DNA from: Austwickia chelonae
GTDB lineage: Bacteria > Actinomycetota > Actinomycetes > Actinomycetales > Dermatophilaceae
Reading direction: 5' to 3'
Length of the DNA stretch: 64,000 nt
Assembly (NCBI RefSeq): GCF_003391095.1
Contig: NZ_CP031447.1
Coordinates: 3,472,001 to 3,536,000 of the forward strand
The notes under the pieces were generated by a model that saw nothing but the letters and a program-made list of their open reading frames with translations, was not told where the DNA came from and did not search any database. Of this stretch, positions 10,622 through 18,516 are shown piece by piece. The translations under genes and the position numbers were made by a program. Positions within the stretch are counted from its first letter, which is position 1. Each line of letters begins with the position of its first letter.

Positions 10622-10694
10622 CATTCAGGTGTCAGCCATCACTCCGTCGCACGAAGGATGACGTCGGCGACCCATCTACCCAGCCGGAAGTCTC

Positions 10695-12296
10695 TCAGCT
10701 CTTGGGAATCATCGAGGCCGGGAAACCCAGCTCCGCAGAGGGCGCAGGCCTGCCCGGCGTCATCAACCACGCCCGGAAGAAGGTCGACAGGTCCTGACCC
10801 GACTGCTCCTGAGCGAAATCGATGAAGTCCTGCACGCTGGCCACACCATGCTGGTACTTCGCCGTCCACCCACGGATGATCGCCCAGAAGGTCGCCTCGC
10901 CCACACGGTTCCGTAGCGCCTGCACCGCCATCGAACCGCGCACGTACTCCGCCTGGGCGAATTCCCGGCCCGGCCCTGGATCAGTCAGCACCACGTTCCA
11001 GAACTTGGCGTCCGACGCCGGATGCATCTCGTACTGCTGCTTGAAGATCTGGTTCGGCGGATAGTTGTGCTTCAGTTCAGCCCAACGCCACTCCGCCCAG
11101 CTGGCGAAGCCCTCGTTGATCCAGATGTCCTTCCAGTTCTTCAAACTGATCGAGTTGCCGAACCACTGGTGCGCCAGCTCGTGCACGATCACATCGAGAT
11201 TGGGGTCACCGCCGTCCCAGAAGGTCGGCGAATAGACCGGCCGCGTCTGCGTCTCCAGAGCGAAGCCGAAGTTCAGGCCGGGAGCCACCCCACCGGACGT
11301 GGTGAACGGGTACTCACCGAACTGCGAGGCCAGCCAGTCCACGATCTCCGGAGTGCGCTGCAGGTCCTGACGAGCCTGCTTCAACTCAGGGGTCCCCTTG
11401 GTCGACACCGCGTTCAACCACGGAATACCCGAAGGAGAGGTCCCCCGCATGATCTCGTACTTACCGACGGCCATGAAAGCCAGATAAGTGGCCATCGGCC
11501 GGTCCTCGCTCCACGTCCACGTGGTCCTCCCCTCACCATAAGAGGTGTTCACCAAGCGGCCGTTGCTGACGGCCTGCATGCCCTCGGGCACCGTCAGTGA
11601 AATGTCGAAAGTCGCTTTGTCCCGCGGATGATCATTGCTCGGGAACCACCAGGGCGCGATCTCCGGCTCTCCGACAGCCAACGCTTCTTCGTCAGTGGAG
11701 ATCCACGCCGTCGAGCCGTTGATCTTGGTCTTCGACGGGACACCGGAATACGTGACGGCGACCTTCATCTCGGCGTTCTTCGCCAGGCTCGTCGCCGGAG
11801 TGATCGTGACCTCACGCTGCGACGTACGCCGGAAGGACGCCGGCTGCCCGTTGACCGTGACCTTGCTGACGTCGAGCGCGAAGTCCACGTTGAAACGCTT
11901 CAACTGCTGCGTGGTCTGCGCGGAGATGATGGTCGTGCCCTTGAGCAGTCCGGTCTCGGTGGTGTAGTCGACATCGATGTCGTAATGCTTGACGTCGTAC
12001 CCGCCGTTGCCGTACTCGGGATAGTAGGGGTCGCCGATACCAGGAGCGCCGATACCAGGAGCAGCCTTGCTGAAGGCCCCAGCGAGCTTCCGGTCACCGG
12101 CGTTACGGGGAAGGACGCGGTGGGTGCTCTTGCCCTCGCCCTGTTCGTAGCTGAAGGTGGTGTCCGGTGTCGGAGTCGGCGTGGGGGCAGCGAACGAACC
12201 CGGGGCCATCGCAGCAGTGGCGATGACGACCCCGAGTGCGGTGAGCGTTGCGAGAGACTTAGGCTTCCCGCGGCGCTGCGAACCTGTCGCTTTCAT
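10695..12296 (-). CDS. Secreted M1-family zinc aminopeptidase
   Basis: About 533 aa, exported. Start 12296 (MKATGSQRRG) is chosen for the GAGGAG site upstream; the longer frame is not protein-like. A Sec signal ends near FAAPTP, followed by a Thr/Pro linker. The beta-sandwich domain begins near YDVKHYDIDVDYT. The catalytic domain has HELAHQWFGN (about residues 371-380) and NEGFASWAEW, giving the HExxH-18-E zinc site. Instead of the canonical GxMEN exopeptidase loop it has GFALETQTRP, as in many actinobacterial secreted members. It lacks the long C-terminal helical domain of PepN-type enzymes. Likely trims extracellular peptides for nutrition. Single-gene unit. Confidence 0.88.
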   Translation of the reverse strand: MKATGSQRRGKPKSLATLTALGVVIATAAMAPGSFAAPTPTPTPDTTFSYEQGEGKSTHRVLPRNAGDRKLAGAFSKAAPGIGAPGIGDPYYPEYGNGGYDVKHYDIDVDYTTETGLLKGTTIISAQTTQQLKRFNVDFALDVSKVTVNGQPASFRRTSQREVTITPATSLAKNAEMKVAVTYSGVPSKTKINGSTAWISTDEEALAVGEPEIAPWWFPSNDHPRDKATFDISLTVPEGMQAVSNGRLVNTSYGEGRTTWTWSEDRPMATYLAFMAVGKYEIMRGTSPSGIPWLNAVSTKGTPELKQARQDLQRTPEIVDWLASQFGEYPFTTSGGVAPGLNFGFALETQTRPVYSPTFWDGGDPNLDVIVHELAHQWFGNSISLKNWKDIWINEGFASWAEWRWAELKHNYPPNQIFKQQYEMHPASDAKFWNVVLTDPGPGREFAQAEYVRGSMAVQALRNRVGEATFWAIIRGWTAKYQHGVASVQDFIDFAQEQSGQDLSTFFRAWLMTPGRPAPSAELGFPASMIPKS

Positions 12297-12617
12297 GCGT
12301 TTCTCCTCACATCTTCTGCGCTTTGTCGGGTTTGCGTCGCAGCACCTTTCGTAGCGCGATAACGGCACAGCGCCGCGGAACGACCGTTCCTCTTTGCTCT
12401 TTGCTGATCGATTCCGGGACAGCCGTTGACGACTCCCTGAATCCCCCTTGGCTGCTTTTTCAGGCAACGTCGAACAACTCGGGTTATGGGCATCCGTCGC
12501 GCCGGCCGGTTTCCCTCCGGACACGCCGACGCGGGCGTCACCGTGGTGGTGACGCCCGCGTCCGTTGTCGCCGGGGTCGCCCCCGAAGGGAAGGAGGACG
12601 CCCCCGGCAGAGGACGG
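12297..12617. other. Intergenic region with leader and terminator
   Basis: Holds the promoter and leader of the M1 peptidase (minus strand) and the hairpin at 12528-12562. No gene is supported. Confidence 0.6.
12528..12562 (-). terminator. Strong hairpin terminator after the metallophosphoesterase
   Basis: Perfect 15-bp stem (GACGCGGGCGTCACC and its complement; arms 12528-12542 and 12548-12562) with a 5-nt loop, about 55 bp past the stop of the phosphoesterase gene. Confidence 0.82.
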
Positions 12618-14357
12618 TCAGACCTTCTTGCCCAAGGGGTTCACGAGGAGCAGTTCGGTGTTGCGGTCGGCATTGCTGCCATTGCGTTTCTTGACGTGGA
12701 GATCGTTGAAGGACATCTCCCGGTACAGCGCCGCCAGGTCACGCTGCGCGCCGGAACCGTAGCCCCCGGCATAGGGCGCATCGGACTCGACCAGGGTGGT
12801 GAACAGCGAGAGGGTGCCATCCGCATTGTCGACGAGCTCCAACAGGCGCGCATGCTGCGGGAAGTCGACATGGCTGGCCGTGTTGACCTCCCAGAACGCA
12901 CGCCGAGGGTCGGTGTGCGGCCGCGGAGTGATCACATTGTTGTGGGTGTGCCCGTTCACCCAGGCCAGGACGTTCGGGAACCGGTGGAGCAGCTCAAGGA
13001 CCTCCATGCCGGCATAGCGACGTTCGAGATCGCTGAGGTTGGGGATCAGGTTGGTCATCGTGTCGGACGTGTGATGGCTGAAGACGAAGAACAGCTCATC
13101 AGCGACCCGATGCGTGACAGGCCGACCGTCCTTGCCGTGGTAACGGCTACTGCCGGACATGAGCAGCCTTTCCAGCCAGAAGAACTGGCGTTCTCCCAAG
13201 GAGCCCTCGGTCCACCCTGCCGGGTTCGTCGAGTCCAGGGAGATCCCGGTCACCCCCGGAGCGATCCGAAAACTGTAATAAGCGCGTCCCGTCGATGCCG
13301 ATTCTGCGGTGAACCCGTGACCGACCGGGCCGGCACCGGTGACAGCAGCTTTGAGATGCGCCGCGATGTACTCCCCCGGCAGGAGCGGGCGGCGACGCGG
13401 ATCCGGAGTGACCTGTTGGACGATGCGCTCCTCCTTCGGAATCGCATTCGGTGGCACCGGACGTCCCGAACGGTAGGAGCGTTCCAGACCAGCACGCGCA
13501 GAAGGGTCCCGAATACCGAGGATCTTGTTCGTCCCCGTATAGGTCTCGGCCAAGGTGTCCCAGCTGAGCGGCATGGTGCCCTGGACCGAATTGTCGTGAT
13601 TGCCGAAGACGCTGTACCAGCGGGTGCGCAGCCCGGGGCTGGTCACCGGCGCCATCGCCCGGGAGAGGAAACCGGGGATCTGCGGGAACCCCTTCTTCTT
13701 GTACTGGTCCTGGAGCGGGGATTCGACGTTGTAGAAGAGAGTGCTGCCGAAGTTCTGCACGCCCTCCCATTGGGGCCCGCCGGTGTTCGGGGTGATCTTC
13801 CCCCCGGCGAGCAGGGTGAGGAACCAGGACAGCTCGATCTCTTCGTCGTTGTCGGTGTTGTCCCCCGTGGACACCACGCAGTCGAAAGGACGCCCGGTGT
13901 ACGGCCCGCCCTTGAGCGAGTTGATCCGGTTCACCAGCGAGATCCCGCCGTGGGAGCCCAAGGCTTCGTGTGGCCGGAAGGCCGACCCGTTGAACGAGTG
14001 GAGGAATTCGACACGCATCGGAGACTGAGCATCGATGATGTGCACGTCGGTGATCTGCACGAAGGAGGCCAGGGCCCGGCGACGGTCGTCTCGTCCGGTT
14101 TTGGGCGCGGCCAGTTGGGGGCGGACGACCAGGGGGTAGCCGGGGCCTGCGGTCAGGCGCCGGTAGGCGCCGGTGGCAGACAGTCGCGCGCCAGGAGCGG
14201 CGGCTTGTTCCAGGGTGGTTCCGGTGGTGTTGACAGCGCGGGCAGCGGCGCGGGCCAGTGATCGGTCGATGGCTCTGGCATGGTCGGCGGTCCACAGGGT
14301 CAGCCCTGTGGCGCCGGCCAGTCCGGTGACGAAGGTGCGTCGTGTGATGTGGCCCAT
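12618..14357 (-). CDS. Tat-exported metallophosphoesterase
   Basis: About 579 aa. The start at 14357 follows a GGAGG site. The N-terminus ITRRTFVTGLAGATGL is a twin-arginine signal, so the enzyme is exported folded. Calcineurin-like phosphoesterase motifs: ITDVHIIDAQ (D-x-H), STGDNTDNDEE (GD), VFGNHDN (GNHD), VFSHHTSD and VNGHTHNN (GHTH). It looks like the actinobacterial TIGR03767-type phosphoesterase; the substrate is unknown. The C-terminus NTELLLVNPLGKKV shows no anchor. Single-gene unit with an AT-rich upstream region (14400-14520). Confidence 0.85.
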   Translation of the reverse strand: MGHITRRTFVTGLAGATGLTLWTADHARAIDRSLARAAARAVNTTGTTLEQAAAPGARLSATGAYRRLTAGPGYPLVVRPQLAAPKTGRDDRRRALASFVQITDVHIIDAQSPMRVEFLHSFNGSAFRPHEALGSHGGISLVNRINSLKGGPYTGRPFDCVVSTGDNTDNDEEIELSWFLTLLAGGKITPNTGGPQWEGVQNFGSTLFYNVESPLQDQYKKKGFPQIPGFLSRAMAPVTSPGLRTRWYSVFGNHDNSVQGTMPLSWDTLAETYTGTNKILGIRDPSARAGLERSYRSGRPVPPNAIPKEERIVQQVTPDPRRRPLLPGEYIAAHLKAAVTGAGPVGHGFTAESASTGRAYYSFRIAPGVTGISLDSTNPAGWTEGSLGERQFFWLERLLMSGSSRYHGKDGRPVTHRVADELFFVFSHHTSDTMTNLIPNLSDLERRYAGMEVLELLHRFPNVLAWVNGHTHNNVITPRPHTDPRRAFWEVNTASHVDFPQHARLLELVDNADGTLSLFTTLVESDAPYAGGYGSGAQRDLAALYREMSFNDLHVKKRNGSNADRNTELLLVNPLGKKV

Positions 14358-14550
14358 GTGTCCTCCGCGTCGTTGCCTGAGTGTCTCCCCGTGAGAGCCG
14401 TTCTCCTTTGCTATCAGCAGGAGCGACTTCAGCGTGGCATTTCTCGACAACGACGACCTGAGGAATTTCTCTCCAGGAGTTGATAAATCGTTACCGGAAT
14501 AGGCGTATACATCGTGAAAGACCGGGACAAAACACCTGCGCTGCGCAGCC

Positions 14551-15744
14551 TCAGGCGAAAGCGCTGTGACCAGTGAGCGCCTGCCCGATGACGAGCTGAT
14601 GCACTTCGGAGGTGCCCTCGTAGGTGAGCACCGACTCGAGATTGTTCGCATGCCTCATCACCGCGTATTCGCCGCTGATGCCATTGGCCCCCAGAAGGGT
14701 GCGGCACTCCCGTGCGATCGCCATGGCCTCCCGGACATTGTTGAGCTTGCCGAGACTGACCTGCTCGGGACGCAGCCGGTGATCGTCCTTCAACCGTCCC
14801 AGATGAATGGCCAACAGCATCCCTTTGCCCAGTTCAAGAGACATGTCGGCAAGTTTTGCCTGGGTGAGTTGGAAGGAGGCCAGCGGGCGACCGAAAACCT
14901 GACGGGAATCGACGTACTCCACAGCCGTCTCCAGACAGTCGCGGGCCGCGCCCAGGGCACCGAAGACGATCCCGAACCGGGCTTCGTTCAGACAGGACAA
15001 CGGCCCGGAAAGCCCCGCCGCCTCAGGCAATAGCGCCGAAGAAGGCAGACGCACCCCGTCGAGGACGAGTTCGCTGGTCACCGACGCGCGCAAGGACATC
15101 TTGCGGTGGATCTGCGGTGCGGAGAAGCCGGAGCTGTCGGCCGGAACGACGAATCCGCGGACCCCTGAGCCCTGCCCCTGCTGGTCGGTCTGCGCCCAGA
15201 CCACGGCGACATCGGCGACGGAACCATTGGTGATCCACATCTTGGAACCGTCAAGGATCCAGTCGTCCCCGTCGCGGCGCGCATGGGTACGCATCCCGGC
15301 CGGGTTGGACCCGTAGTCGGGTTCGGTGAGACCGAAGCAACCGATGGCTTCCCCTGCGGCCATCCGGGGAAGCCATTCCTGTTTCTGCTCCTCGCTGCCC
15401 CACCGGTGGATGGCGTACATGGCGAGCGAACCTTGGACGGACACCAGGGAGCGGACGCCGGAGTCGACGGCTTCGAGTTCCAAGCAGGCAAGTCCGTAAG
15501 CGGTGGCGCTGGTCCCCGCACAGCCGTAGCCGTCGAGATGCATGCCCAACAGCCCGTGTCCGCCGAGCTCTCGCGCCAGCTCCCGGGCGGGAAGGTCCGC
15601 TTTCTCGTACCAGTCGGCGATATGCGGGCGGACAGAACGTTCCAGGAGCTTGCGGGTGGTCTCACGGATGTCGCACTCTTCGGCATCGAGGAGTTGGTCG
15701 GTGCCGAAGAGTTCCAGCGGGCTCTGCCGTGCTCGGGTCGCCAT
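14551..15744 (-). CDS. gcdH: Acyl-CoA dehydrogenase, glutaryl-CoA dehydrogenase type
   Basis: FAD-dependent oxidation, and in this subfamily decarboxylation, of glutaryl-CoA to crotonyl-CoA. 397 aa, the usual length. CFGLTEPDYGSNPAGM and WITNGSVADVAVVWAQ are FAD/substrate segments. The C-terminal NLESVLTYEGTSEVHQLVIG carries the catalytic Glu in the position and context typical of GcdH. Last gene of the putative lysine operon, 33 bp after the ALDH7 gene. General acyl-CoA dehydrogenases share much of this, so substrate specificity rests on the C-terminal motif and the neighbours. Confidence 0.83.
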   Translation of the reverse strand: MATRARQSPLELFGTDQLLDAEECDIRETTRKLLERSVRPHIADWYEKADLPARELARELGGHGLLGMHLDGYGCAGTSATAYGLACLELEAVDSGVRSLVSVQGSLAMYAIHRWGSEEQKQEWLPRMAAGEAIGCFGLTEPDYGSNPAGMRTHARRDGDDWILDGSKMWITNGSVADVAVVWAQTDQQGQGSGVRGFVVPADSSGFSAPQIHRKMSLRASVTSELVLDGVRLPSSALLPEAAGLSGPLSCLNEARFGIVFGALGAARDCLETAVEYVDSRQVFGRPLASFQLTQAKLADMSLELGKGMLLAIHLGRLKDDHRLRPEQVSLGKLNNVREAMAIARECRTLLGANGISGEYAVMRHANNLESVLTYEGTSEVHQLVIGQALTGHSAFA

Positions 15745-15777
15745 GTCGTCCTTCTCGGGTCGTCGGGTCGAGTTGCC

Positions 15778-17319
15778 TCAGATGTCGAAGTGGACCCCTT
15801 GGGCCAGGGGCAGCTCACCGGAGTAGTTGATGGTGTTGGTGGCTCGGCGCATGTAGGACCGCCAGGCGTCGGTCCCGGATTCGCGGCCGCCGCCGGTCTC
15901 CTTCTCACCGCCGAAGGCTCCGCCGATCTCGGCACCGGACGTGCCGATGTTGACATTGGTGATACCGCAGTCGGAGCCCGTCGCGGAGAGGAAGAGCTCG
16001 GCCTCACCTTGGTCGCGCGTGAAAATACTCGATGAAAGTCCTTGAGGCACAGCGTTGTTCAACGCAATTGCTTCAGCAATCTCCGAATAGGAGAGCACGT
16101 AGAGAATCGGAGCGAAAGTCTCCGAACACACCACCTCGTCCTGAGCAGGCATCCGTACCACCGCCGGACGTACGTAATAAGCCTCCGCCGCCGCATCCGA
16201 CAGCTCCCGCTCACCGCCGACGACCACGCGACCGCCCGCAGCCTGAGCTCTCGCCAAAGCCGAATTGAACGCCTCGTAGGCCGGACGATTCACCAGAGGA
16301 CCCACCAGGACCCCCTCAGCCATCGGGTTACCCACCGGCAACTTCTCGTACGCCGCCACCACCCGAGCCACAACCTCGTCCACCACCGAGGTGTGCGCGA
16401 TCACCCGCCGCATCGTCGTACACCGCTGACCCGCCGTCCCCGCCGCCGAGAACACGATCCCCCGCGTCGTCAGATCCAGGTCCGCCGAGGGCGCCACGAC
16501 CGCCGCATTGTTCCCCCCCAACTCCAACAAGCACCGGCCGAAACGCGCCGCAACCCGCGGGCCCACCTCACGCCCCATACGGGTCGACCCCGTCGCACTC
16601 ACCAAAGACACCAACGGATGGTCGGCCAAGGCCTGACCCACTTCAGCGCCACCCAACACGACCTGACTGACCGCGGCATCACCACCGACCGATTCCAGAG
16701 CCCGCTGCACCAAAGCATGACAAGCCAGCGCACACAGTGGGGCCTGATCAGAAGGCTTCCACACCACCGCGTTCCCACACACCAAAGCAATCGCCGCATT
16801 CCACGACCACACCGCCACCGGGAAGTTGAACGCCGAGATCACCCCCACGACCCCCAACGGATGCCAGGTCTCCATCAACCGATGCCCCGGGCGCTCGCTG
16901 GGCATCGTCCGCCCGAACAACTGGCGCGACAACCCCACTGCGTAATCACAGATGTCGACCATCTCCTGCACCTCCCCCAAGGCTTCGGAGGTGATCTTCC
17001 CCGCCTCCGCGCCGACCAGGGCCGCCAAGTCGTCCCGGTGCTCACCGATCAGACGACCCAGCTCCTTCACCACCGCGCCCCGCACCGGCGCCGGCGTCTC
17101 CCGCCACGTCAGAAAAGCCTCATGAGCACCGTTGACCGCCTCGTCGACGCCCTGGCTGTCCCCCCTCACCGTCCGCGAGATCGCTGCGCCGTTGATCGGG
17201 GAGAACCCTTCATGGTCCCCGGCCCACTCCTCCAGGTCGACCCCACACCTACGCGCGCATTCCCGCGCGGTCCTCGCCAGTTCCTCACCGGTCGGCAGCG
17301 TCATGCGCTCCTGCGTCAT
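15778..17319 (-). CDS. Aldehyde dehydrogenase, ALDH7 (alpha-aminoadipate semialdehyde) type
   Basis: NAD-dependent oxidation of an aldehyde to an acid; ALDH7/AmaB members act on alpha-aminoadipate semialdehyde (in equilibrium with piperideine-6-carboxylate) in lysine catabolism. 513 aa. Features: FNFPVAVWSWN, LLELGGNNAAVV with the general-base Glu, AAGTAGQRCTTMRRV with the catalytic Cys, and the antiquitin-type C-terminal stretch GAFGGEKETGGGRESGTDAW followed by MRRATNTINYS. GAGGAG lies upstream of the ATG. Gap of 42 bp to the FAD oxidase gene. Confidence 0.88.
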   Translation of the reverse strand: MTQERMTLPTGEELARTARECARRCGVDLEEWAGDHEGFSPINGAAISRTVRGDSQGVDEAVNGAHEAFLTWRETPAPVRGAVVKELGRLIGEHRDDLAALVGAEAGKITSEALGEVQEMVDICDYAVGLSRQLFGRTMPSERPGHRLMETWHPLGVVGVISAFNFPVAVWSWNAAIALVCGNAVVWKPSDQAPLCALACHALVQRALESVGGDAAVSQVVLGGAEVGQALADHPLVSLVSATGSTRMGREVGPRVAARFGRCLLELGGNNAAVVAPSADLDLTTRGIVFSAAGTAGQRCTTMRRVIAHTSVVDEVVARVVAAYEKLPVGNPMAEGVLVGPLVNRPAYEAFNSALARAQAAGGRVVVGGERELSDAAAEAYYVRPAVVRMPAQDEVVCSETFAPILYVLSYSEIAEAIALNNAVPQGLSSSIFTRDQGEAELFLSATGSDCGITNVNIGTSGAEIGGAFGGEKETGGGRESGTDAWRSYMRRATNTINYSGELPLAQGVHFDI

Positions 17320-17361
17320 CGTGGATCTCCTCAGATCGATGTCCTACAGCGGTCGCCTGTC

Positions 17362-18516
17362 TCAGATGATGTTGTGCTCCGGGCGCAGCCGGTCGGCGAA
17401 CCGGGCCACATCGAAACCGGAAATATCAACATAGGGCCGACGGCCGTGGAAAAGGTCCGACATGACCTCACCCAATGCGGGCCCCAGAAGAAAACCGTGT
17501 CCGGAGAAACCCGTGCAGTACAGGAAACGCCCCACATCCGGGCTCTCCCCGACAAGCCCGTTGTGATCAGGGGTCATCTCGTACAACCCGGCCCAGCCAC
17601 TGCTGATACCGAATTCAGCCAGCCTGGGGGCACGGTGCTCGATGGCGTCGGCGAGCCCAGGAAGCCACCCGTCTCCCCGGGTCAGCGTGAAACCGGGGGT
17701 CTCGTCGGGGTCCGACATACCGATGAGGAGCCCGTCTCCTTCGTTGTGGAAGTAGAAAGACGTCGCGAAGTCGATGGTGAACGGGGTGCGCGGATCCAGT
17801 TCGGGAACCTTCTCGGTGATCACGAGCTGTCGGCGGAGAGGCTCGACCGGCAGGTCGACGCCGAAGAGCGCTGCCACCTGCCCCGACCAGGCACCCGCAG
17901 CACAGACGACCGTGTCGGTGGCGATCGTCCCGCCTTCGGTGTAGACGGCTTGGATCCGACCGTCGCTGATCTCGGCACCGGTGACGGCGCAGCGAGGGAC
18001 GAGCACGGCTCCGGCCCGACGAGCGGCACGTGAGTAGCCGAGCACCACCGATTCGGGAGTGCAGTGTCCGTCCCGGGGCGAATAGGCGGCACCGAGCAGC
18101 CCGTCGGGGACGACGTACGGGGAGAGTTCGACGGCTTCGACGGGGTCGATCATGCGGCTGTCCACGCCGAGGGAGTTCTGCAGGGCCACGGCCTCTTCGA
18201 AGGCACGCAGGTCGTTGGGGTCCTCCAGGAGGAAGAGATACCCGACCTGATGGAGGTCGATCTCCTGATCGAAGAGTTCGTCGAAGCGTTCGAAGATCTC
18301 CAAGGAGCGCCTTCCCAGACGGATGTTGAGCTCGTCGGAGAACATGGCTCGCACGCCACCGGCAGCTTTACAGGTGGAACCGCTGCCGAAGGACCCGGAG
18401 TCGACCAGCACGACCCGTTCGACCCCGGCCGTGGCCAAGGCGTGTGCAGTGGACAGGCCGATGACTCCTCCACCGATGATCAGCACATCGGCGCTACCGG
18501 GCAGCACGGCGGTCAC
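17362..18516 (-). CDS. FAD-dependent amine/amino-acid oxidoreductase (DAO family)
   Basis: About 384 aa. GTG start at 18516 overlaps the E1 stop by 4 bp. Rossmann FAD motif VLIIGGGVIGLSTAHALA at the N-terminus, CAAGAWS mid-protein, and C-terminal CTGFSGHGFLLGPALGE, as in sarcosine-oxidase-beta, proline and pipecolate oxidases. Context (ALDH7, glutaryl-CoA dehydrogenase) favours L-pipecolate oxidase, making piperideine-6-carboxylate for the next enzyme. This is inference, because the family also covers sarcosine, glycine and D-amino acids. Confidence 0.8.
   Translation of the reverse strand: MTAVLPGSADVLIIGGGVIGLSTAHALATAGVERVVLVDSGSFGSGSTCKAAGGVRAMFSDELNIRLGRRSLEIFERFDELFDQEIDLHQVGYLFLLEDPNDLRAFEEAVALQNSLGVDSRMIDPVEAVELSPYVVPDGLLGAAYSPRDGHCTPESVVLGYSRAARRAGAVLVPRCAVTGAEISDGRIQAVYTEGGTIATDTVVCAAGAWSGQVAALFGVDLPVEPLRRQLVITEKVPELDPRTPFTIDFATSFYFHNEGDGLLIGMSDPDETPGFTLTRGDGWLPGLADAIEHRAPRLAEFGISSGWAGLYEMTPDHNGLVGESPDVGRFLYCTGFSGHGFLLGPALGEVMSDLFHGRRPYVDISGFDVARFADRLRPEHNII

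Noticed and set aside
12486-14261. 591-codon plus-strand frame opposite the metallophosphoesterase
   Set aside because: Antisense shadow; the minus strand has all five metallophosphoesterase motifs and a Tat signal.
16042-18033. 663-codon plus-strand frame opposite ALDH7 and the FAD oxidase
   Set aside because: Arg/His/Pro-rich antisense shadow of two clear genes; high GC keeps such frames open.
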